A stretch of DNA of 64,000 nucleotides from Ensifer adhaerens (GTDB lineage Bacteria > Pseudomonadota > Alphaproteobacteria > Rhizobiales > Rhizobiaceae). Within the stretch, counting starts at the first letter, position 1. Every line of letters starts with the position of its first letter. The notes under the pieces are model-generated. The model did not search any database and was not told the DNA's origin. It saw only the letters and a program-made list of their open reading frames with translations. The translations under genes and the position numbers were made by a program. The stretch spans positions 1,560,501 to 1,624,500 of the forward strand of contig NZ_CP083350.1 of NCBI RefSeq assembly GCF_020035535.1, written 5' to 3'. Shown in pieces: positions 58,846-64,000 of the stretch.

Positions 58846-59949
58846 TCAGCGCTCGTCGGCGGCGGGAATGCGGGCGCCGCTGTCGTCGAAGAGGGTGATG
58901 TGCCTGGCGTCGAAGGCGAGATGGACGGAGGTTCCGACCTTGATCTCGTCGTCGCTAAAGATGCGCGCGGTCACGCGACCGTTGTCGCCGCGCTCCAACG
59001 TGACGAGGCTCTCCGGCCCCATGTTCTCGTTGGCGAAGAGTTCGCCGGAAACCACATTCGGATCGCCTGCGGCTGCGATGCGCAGGTGTTCCGGGCGCAC
59101 GCCAAGTGTCATCCTGCCTGACTTCGCCGCCTTGGCGATGACGTCGGTGGGGGCGATGGGCGCCAGTTGCAGGCCTTCGGCGCGAAGGTGCAAGGCTCCC
59201 TCCCCAATAGACGCTTCCACGGCGACAAGGTTCATCGGCGGATTGCCGACGAAGTTGGCGACAAAGGTCGTCGCCGGCCGGCGATAGATTTCGATCGGCG
59301 GCGCGAACTGGACGATCCGGCCCTTGTCCATGACGGCGATGCGGGTTGCGAGCGCCATGGCCTCGGCCTGATCGTGGGTGACGTAGACGGCGGTCATGCC
59401 CATGTCGCGCTGCAGGTGGTTGAGAAAGCCGCGCGCTTCGAGGCGCAGCTTGGCGTCGAGGTTCGAAAGCGGCTCATCGAAAAGATAGACCTCGCTCGGA
59501 TAGACGAGCGCGCGCGCCAGCGACGTGCGTTGCTGCTGGCCACCGGAAATCTGGCTCGGCAGGCGCTTCATCAGGTCGCCGATCTTGAGCACATCGGCCA
59601 CTTCCTTGGCGCGGGCGTGGCGTTTGGTCTCTTGCTCGCCGCGCACCTTCAGGGGATAGGCGATGTTGTCGGCGATGTTCATGTGCGGGTAGAGCGCATA
59701 GTCCTGGAAGACCATGGATATGCCGCGGTCCTTCGGGTGCAAATAGGTGACGTCACGGCCGCCGATCATCACCCGGCCTGAGGTCGGCGTTTCGAGACCC
59801 GCGATCATGCGGAGACTGGTCGTCTTGCCGCAGCCCGACGGGCCGAGCAGGCAGATGAATTCGCCATCGGCGATCTGGAAGCTGATGTCGGGCACGGCGA
59901 CGAAGGCGCCGAAGGTCTTGGAGATGTTCTGGAATTCGACAGAGGCCAT
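58846..59949 (-). CDS. ABC transporter ATPase (UgpC/MalK type)
   Basis: A 367-residue ATPase. Walker A is LLGPSGCGKTT, the signature ISGGQQQRTSLARAL, Walker B VYLFDEPLSNLD, and the switch His is in VYVTHDQAEAM. A C-terminal regulatory OB-fold domain (about residues 235-367) includes GVRPEHLRI. The start at 59949 (MASVEFQ) is preferred over a farther ATG. It couples ATP hydrolysis to the two permeases. It lies 13 bp after the second permease gene. Confidence 0.95.
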   Translation of the reverse strand: MASVEFQNISKTFGAFVAVPDISFQIADGEFICLLGPSGCGKTTSLRMIAGLETPTSGRVMIGGRDVTYLHPKDRGISMVFQDYALYPHMNIADNIAYPLKVRGEQETKRHARAKEVADVLKIGDLMKRLPSQISGGQQQRTSLARALVYPSEVYLFDEPLSNLDAKLRLEARGFLNHLQRDMGMTAVYVTHDQAEAMALATRIAVMDKGRIVQFAPPIEIYRRPATTFVANFVGNPPMNLVAVEASIGEGALHLRAEGLQLAPIAPTDVIAKAAKSGRMTLGVRPEHLRIAAAGDPNVVSGELFANENMGPESLVTLERGDNGRVTARIFSDDEIKVGTSVHLAFDARHITLFDDSGARIPAADER

Positions 59950-59962
59950 GACAGATTTCCGA

Positions 59963-60799
59963 TTACGACTTGATGCCACCGAAGAACCGGAAACCGAATT
60001 TCCAATTCACGAAGAGATAAAGGGCGATGACAGGCAGCGAGTAGATCAGCGAATAGGCGGCAAGCAGCGTGACGATCGGCGTGCCGGCCTCCGAATAGAA
60101 GGAGTAGATCGCGACGGATGCCGGCATCAGCTTGTCGCTGCGCAACAGGATGAAGGGGATGAGGAAGCTGCCCCAGATGTTGACGAAGGCCCAGACGACG
60201 ACCACGACGATGCCGGGCCTTATGACCGGCAGTGCGACGTCGAAGAAGGCCTGAAGTGGGGAGGCGCCGGCGACCATCGCGCTCTCTTCATAGGAGCGCG
60301 GAATGGCGTCGATGAAATCGCGAAGGATGAACATCGCCGTCGGCAGCAATCCGCCGGCGAAGACGAGGATCACGGCGAGGTGGGTATCGATCAGACCTGC
60401 CGCCGAGATGATGAGGAAGATCGGCACCATCGCCGCCGAGCCCGAAACCACCGAGGAAAACAGAAGCAGGATATAGGTGACGGCGCCCTTGCCAGGGATC
60501 GGCGAGCGCGAGAGGGCATAGGCGGCAAGTGTCGCCGCCGCGCCGACCAGCACCACGCCGCCCGCCGCCTGGATCAGGCTATTGAGCAGCGCCTGCATGG
60601 CAAACGTGTTCTGGAAGACGGTGGCGAAATTCGAAAGCGTGAAAGGCGAGGGGATCGCAAGCCCGAGTTCGGCACGCGCATTGAAGGGCGCAAAGATGAA
60701 CCAGACGAGCGGCAGCGCGAAGACCGTACCGAGGAAGGCGGCGGCGGCCGCAAAGATCGTGCGCCGCACGAAGATGTTCTGGGCTTTCTTCTGCATCAT
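59963..60799 (-). CDS. ABC transporter permease (MalG/UgpE type)
   Basis: A 278-residue inner-membrane protein with six predicted helices. The coupling loop is seen in YEESAMVAGASPLQAFFDVALP, which matches the EAA motif of MalG-type permeases. The C-terminal end is YLFVNWKFGFRFFGGIKS. The ATG at 60799 lies directly after GGAGGCGGA and overlaps the other permease stop; 60796 is an equally placed alternative ATG. Confidence 0.93.
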   Translation of the reverse strand: MMQKKAQNIFVRRTIFAAAAAFLGTVFALPLVWFIFAPFNARAELGLAIPSPFTLSNFATVFQNTFAMQALLNSLIQAAGGVVLVGAAATLAAYALSRSPIPGKGAVTYILLLFSSVVSGSAAMVPIFLIISAAGLIDTHLAVILVFAGGLLPTAMFILRDFIDAIPRSYEESAMVAGASPLQAFFDVALPVIRPGIVVVVVWAFVNIWGSFLIPFILLRSDKLMPASVAIYSFYSEAGTPIVTLLAAYSLIYSLPVIALYLFVNWKFGFRFFGGIKS

Positions 60800-61704
60800 T
60801 CCGCCTCCACCTGCTTCTTGTGTGCAAGACGAAGGTAGACGAGCGCGAAGGCGAGATTGATCAGCATGATGACGACGCCGACGGCAGCGCCCTTGCCGAA
60901 TTCGAAATCCTTGAATGCGATGCGGTAGGTGTAGATCGAGAGGATTTCGGTCCGATAGGACGGCCCGCCGTGGGTGAGCAGGAACGGCGTGAAGACGTTG
61001 AAGGTCCACATGGTGATAAGGATGAGATCGGTGACGACATGGCCGCGGATCAAGGGCAGGGCGATATCGCGCAGCTTCTGCCAGGAGGTGGCGCCGGCGA
61101 CATCGGCGGCCTGGAAATAACTCGGCGGGATCGACTGGAAGGCCGAGTTGAACAGCATCATCGAGAAGGCGGCACCCCGCCAGGTGTTGAAGAAGACGAT
61201 CACCCAGAACGGCTGCTGCAACAGCCAGTCGCCCGGCGGCAGGCCGAGGCCGCGCAGGATCATGTTGAGCGTGCCGTTGTCGTAGTCGAGGAAGGCGAAC
61301 CAGGCAAAGCCGATCACGACCTCTGGCAGAATCCAGGCGGCGATGACCGCGGTCTGCAGGAAGGATTTGAGCGTGGGCGTCACCGTCTGGCTGAGCCAGG
61401 CGAGCAGCAGGCCGAGCAGCGCCTGGCCGATGAGGGCCGATAGCAACACGAACTGGATCGTCAGGATCAGCGAAAAGCCGAACTGGCCGCGGGTAAAGAA
61501 GGTCGCCGGATTGAAGAGCGCAAAATAGTTCTGCAGGCCGACGAAGTCAGGATCGACGGCCGTGCGCCCGAGCAGCGTGCGGTTGGTGAAGGAGACGAAG
61601 ATTACCCAGAAGAAGGGGATGATGACGAAGACCCCGACGAGGGCCGTGGCCGGTGCCAGAAAGAGCGCGCCGGCGCGCGTCGAAAGCAGGGAGAATTTCT
61701 TCAT
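60796..61704 (-). CDS. ABC transporter permease (MalF/UgpA type)
   Basis: A 302-residue inner-membrane permease. It has helix 1 (ALFLAPATALVGVFVIIPFF), the sequence FVSFTNRTLLG and FVGLQNYFALF, then five more helices. The EAA loop is YFQAADVAGATSWQKLRDIALP. The start at 61704 (MKKFSLL) is chosen because the family begins there; an earlier in-frame ATG would be within the intergenic hairpin. It pairs with the MalG-type protein to form the channel. Confidence 0.93.
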   Translation of the reverse strand: MKKFSLLSTRAGALFLAPATALVGVFVIIPFFWVIFVSFTNRTLLGRTAVDPDFVGLQNYFALFNPATFFTRGQFGFSLILTIQFVLLSALIGQALLGLLLAWLSQTVTPTLKSFLQTAVIAAWILPEVVIGFAWFAFLDYDNGTLNMILRGLGLPPGDWLLQQPFWVIVFFNTWRGAAFSMMLFNSAFQSIPPSYFQAADVAGATSWQKLRDIALPLIRGHVVTDLILITMWTFNVFTPFLLTHGGPSYRTEILSIYTYRIAFKDFEFGKGAAVGVVIMLINLAFALVYLRLAHKKQVEAE

Positions 61705-61779
61705 GCGCGTTTCATGCCCATATCCTGGATCGGGAGCCCGGCCACGGATGGCAGCCGGGCGCTCTGTCGTTGGATCGAA

Positions 61780-61812
61780 GCGGGATGAGGGCCTCGTTCG
61801 GCCGCATCCCGC
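61780..61812 (-). terminator. Intercistronic hairpin after the binding-protein gene
   Basis: GCGGGATG and CATCCCGC pair across 17 bases just after the binding-protein stop. As in other importer operons here, it likely keeps binding-protein levels above those of the permeases. Confidence 0.55.
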
Positions 61813-61819
61813 ATTGGCT

Positions 61820-63181
61820 TTAGAGCGTGCTGACGGTGTTTTCTTCGCCGACAATGGCGATGACGGCAGCCTTGTACTGAGCCATCGCGTCCTCAGGCGA
61901 GAGTTCGCCGGAAACGACGCTTTCGGTCATGCGCTGGATCTCGGTCGAGACCTTGTTGTAATTGGCGTCGTTCGGACGCGCCGTGGTGATCGGCAGCAGG
62001 GTCGTTGCCGTTTCCGTCAGGAACGGCGAGTTCGGGATCGCCACGTCGTCACGGATGCGGATGGCAGGCTGGATTTCCTGAAACGCGTCGAGCTGCTCCT
62101 TGCTGTTCATGAACGAGAGCAGCGCCCAGGATTCGGCAGGTGCGTCCGTATGCGGATTGATGACGAAGCCAGTGCCGCCGGACATCGTGACGAAATCCTG
62201 GCCACGCAGGCCTTTGCCCGGTGCCGCGGCCGGCATCTTCTTCCAGGTCATGGTGTTGTCGCGATCGGCGACGGCGAATTCGGCGCCGGGCGCTGTCACC
62301 GAGCGATAGAACCAGTCGCCCTCGACCAGCATCGCAGTCTTGCCGTCGCGGAAATTGGCGAAGGTCCGGTTGCGGCCGTCGGCAAGCAACTGCGCGCGCT
62401 GGTCGCCGAGCTTGTCGTCGACATAGATGGTCTTGTAGAGCTTCAGCGTGTCGAGAATGCCCTGGCTCGAAACGATGTACTTGCCGCTATCGTCGGTGAC
62501 CTGCTCGCCGGTGCCGAGCAGCGCCATCCAATAGCCCTGCATCGTCGTCGCCTCGCCCATGGAGACGCCGGCATTGAGCTGCAGCGGGAAGCTGTCGGGG
62601 GCGGTCGCCTTGATCTTGCGCGCGGCGTCGAGCAACTCGTCCCAGGACTTCGGCTGCCAGCTGTCGGCATCGAGGCCGGCCGATTTGAACAGGTCCTTGC
62701 GCACGAAGATCATGCGGGCGTCGGTGCCGAGCGCAATGCCGTAGGGCTTGCCCTGGTAGCTCATCAGCGCCTTGGTGCCGTCGGAGATATGCTGCCAGCC
62801 TTCCCATTTCGGAACGTCTGGGCCGGCCACCTCCTCGAGCGATTTCAGGAGATTGCCCTGGACGAAGCTCGGGATCAGGAAGCCGTCGAAGCCCGAGACG
62901 TCAGGGCCGGCGCCGGTGGAAAAATCGAGTGCGAGCTGCTGCGTCAGCTGCTCGTCCTCGCCGCCGAACTGCGTGAGCTTGACGGTGACGTCCTTGCCTT
63001 CGGCCTTCATCTTCTCGGTAAAGGCGGGAATGACCTTCTTTTCGATCCATTCGGCCATGCCGCTGTTTACGCCGCCGATGATGCAGCGGCACGTAACGTT
63101 GAGTTCGGTGGCGCTCACCGGCGCGGCAAAGGCAATGGCCGCGGCTGCGCCGAGCAATAGGGAATGAAACCTGGTACGCAT
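61820..63181 (-). CDS. Periplasmic solute-binding protein (SBP family 1)
   Basis: A 453-residue secreted protein. The signal peptide (RTRFHSLLLGAAAAIAFA) ends at PVSATELNV. The mature part has the MalE/UgpB-type order: FTEKMKAEGKDVTVKL, TGAGPDVSGFDGFL, a hydrophobic LGTDARMIFVRKDLF hinge region, and MLVEGDWFYRS. It binds the substrate in the periplasm for the ABC importer downstream. Two Cys near the N-terminus (CRC) are unusual for this family. Operators of a LacI type lie upstream and the LacI gene is divergent. Confidence 0.92.
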   Translation of the reverse strand: MRTRFHSLLLGAAAAIAFAAPVSATELNVTCRCIIGGVNSGMAEWIEKKVIPAFTEKMKAEGKDVTVKLTQFGGEDEQLTQQLALDFSTGAGPDVSGFDGFLIPSFVQGNLLKSLEEVAGPDVPKWEGWQHISDGTKALMSYQGKPYGIALGTDARMIFVRKDLFKSAGLDADSWQPKSWDELLDAARKIKATAPDSFPLQLNAGVSMGEATTMQGYWMALLGTGEQVTDDSGKYIVSSQGILDTLKLYKTIYVDDKLGDQRAQLLADGRNRTFANFRDGKTAMLVEGDWFYRSVTAPGAEFAVADRDNTMTWKKMPAAAPGKGLRGQDFVTMSGGTGFVINPHTDAPAESWALLSFMNSKEQLDAFQEIQPAIRIRDDVAIPNSPFLTETATTLLPITTARPNDANYNKVSTEIQRMTESVVSGELSPEDAMAQYKAAVIAIVGEENTVSTL

Positions 63182-63275
63182 GTTTTCTCCTCCCGGTCGA
63201 TCCTCTCAAGGACCTATGTGTCTGGCTGCGACAGTCCGTCCCTCCTCCAGGTCCGGCGTCCCGACGGTAACCAAG

Positions 63276-63295
63276 AATGAACACGCTTTCATTTT
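63276..63295. promoter_or_regulatory. LacI-type operator, site 1
   Basis: AATGAACACGCTTTCATT is an 18-base near-palindrome with a central CG. It lies 95 bp upstream of the binding-protein gene. It differs from site 2 at one base only. Confidence 0.75.
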
Positions 63296-63382
63296 TGTCA
63301 ACATGGACTAAGCGTTCTTTCCGTGATTATCGAAGGAATACCTATTCCACTTGACGAAATCGCCGAGTTGATTTCTTTTGTG

Positions 63383-63400
63383 AATGAACACGTTTTCATT
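63383..63400. promoter_or_regulatory. LacI-type operator, site 2
   Basis: AATGAACACGTTTTCATT lies 13 bp before the LacI gene start and matches site 1 at 17 of 18 bases. Together they let the repressor control both the importer operon and its own gene, possibly by looping over 107 bp (about ten helical turns). Confidence 0.78.
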
Positions 63401-63413
63401 TTGTGACGGATAA

Positions 63414-64000
63414 ATGAACGATCGCGCCGACAAGAAAGCTGCCCGAGCCACCGCAGATCAGGTGGCGCGCGAGGCCAATGTTTCCCGTGTTGCCGTGTCT
63501 CGGGCCTTCAACCCGAACGCTTCGCTGAAGCCGGAAAAACGCGACCGGATCCTGCAGGTGGCGCGCGAACTGAACTACACGCCCGACATGGCGGCGCGAT
63601 CGCTCGTCACCGGCCGCTCGCATCTCGTCGGCATGATCGTGCCCGATGTCTGCAGCCCCTGGGAAAGCCAGGAGATCGACGCGCTGACCACTGCATTGCA
63701 GGCGGAAGGTTTCGCGACGCTGCTCTTCAAGGCCAAGGCCGATTTCAGCATGGATCCGCGCCTGCTCACCTATATGCGCGGTTTCAACCCGGATTCGGTG
63801 ATTGCCTTCACCGAGAACATCCTGCCCGACGTGCTCTGCGGCTTTCTCGATCGCGCCGTGCCGATCTATGTGATCTACGACGATGTGAAGCAGTTCGCGG
63901 GTGCCGCCTCCGGCACGCTCTACGACCGCCTGCTGGTGCGGCAGAAGAACGGCATCGAACAGGCGGTGGCGTTGCTTCAGGGCTATGGCGCCCGTCGCAT
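63414..64000 (+). CDS. LacI-family transcriptional regulator (partial, cut by window end)
   Basis: The first 195 codons are present. A helix-turn-helix with ATADQVAREANVSRVAVSRA is followed by the hinge NYTPDMAARSLVTGRS and the start of the effector domain (HLVGMIVPDVCSPW). The protein is divergent from the ABC-PHP operon, and two nearly identical operators lie between them, so it is the probable repressor. The ATG at 63414 follows a weak GACGGA. The effector-binding half runs past the window. Confidence 0.93.
   Translation, partial: MNDRADKKAARATADQVAREANVSRVAVSRAFNPNASLKPEKRDRILQVARELNYTPDMAARSLVTGRSHLVGMIVPDVCSPWESQEIDALTTALQAEGFATLLFKAKADFSMDPRLLTYMRGFNPDSVIAFTENILPDVLCGFLDRAVPIYVIYDDVKQFAGAASGTLYDRLLVRQKNGIEQAVALLQGYGARR

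Overview
The window looks like accessory or chromid-type DNA of a Rhizobiaceae bacterium, most like Ensifer/Sinorhizobium. The sequence is GC-rich and dense in solute transporters. It carries a complete dctA/dctBD locus with a sigma-54 promoter and DctD-type sites, FixK/Fnr-type TTGA-N6-TCAA boxes, a TPP-riboswitch-controlled thiC, and an intergenic repeat of a kind I associate with alphaproteobacteria. No rRNA, tRNA, CRISPR array, insertion sequence or phage gene was recognised. The species call is inference.

Layout. 1-6.4 kb: end of a sugar ABC permease, a SorC-type regulator, and a catabolic operon (aldo/keto reductase, GlpD/EryB-like FAD dehydrogenase, DhnA-class aldolase, FGGY kinase). 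6.5-9.4 kb: outer-membrane beta-barrel protein and an OmpR-type two-component pair. 9.6-20.9 kb: a GsiABCD/Dpp-like peptide importer with a fused double ATPase, an M14 zinc carboxypeptidase and a MarR-type regulator, divergent from a full-length 5-oxoprolinase. 21-23 kb: a chemoreceptor followed by an aldehyde-dehydrogenase remnant. 23.5-30.5 kb: ribose-type ABC importer, LacI regulator and Gfo/Idh/MocA dehydrogenase. 30.6-35.2 kb: universal stress protein and pyridoxamine-phosphate-oxidase-like protein, each with an anaerobox, then an SLC13 anion permease and glycerate kinase. 35.2-38.4 kb: secreted subtilase divergent from an ECF sigma/anti-sigma pair. 38.4-42.7 kb: Lrp regulator, diaminopropionate ammonia-lyase and two amidohydrolases. 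42.7-43.8 kb: a scar region with a protease-less paralogue of the subtilase N-terminus and a frameshifted copy of the amidohydrolase C-terminus. 43.9-45.9 kb: solitary thiC with its riboswitch. 46-50.8 kb: dctD, dctB, dctA. 50.9-52.8 kb: WYL regulator, GST and a small exported protein. 52.9-57.2 kb: a LuxR-type response regulator and an 1128-residue transporter-sensor fusion (NCS1 permease, eight-cysteine module, histidine kinase, receiver). 57.4-64 kb: MalEFGK-type ABC importer with a PHP phosphoesterase, divergent from a LacI regulator cut by the window edge.

Most units follow one plan: an importer, one or a few catabolic enzymes, and a local regulator, often divergent with visible operators. 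The most unusual items are the NCS1 permease-cysteine module-kinase fusion, the protease-less subtilase paralogue that shares a promoter-region block with the full protease, the ABC-PHP phosphoesterase operon, and the glutathione-type importer opposite 5-oxoprolinase. Several gene remnants mark places where the region has been rearranged.
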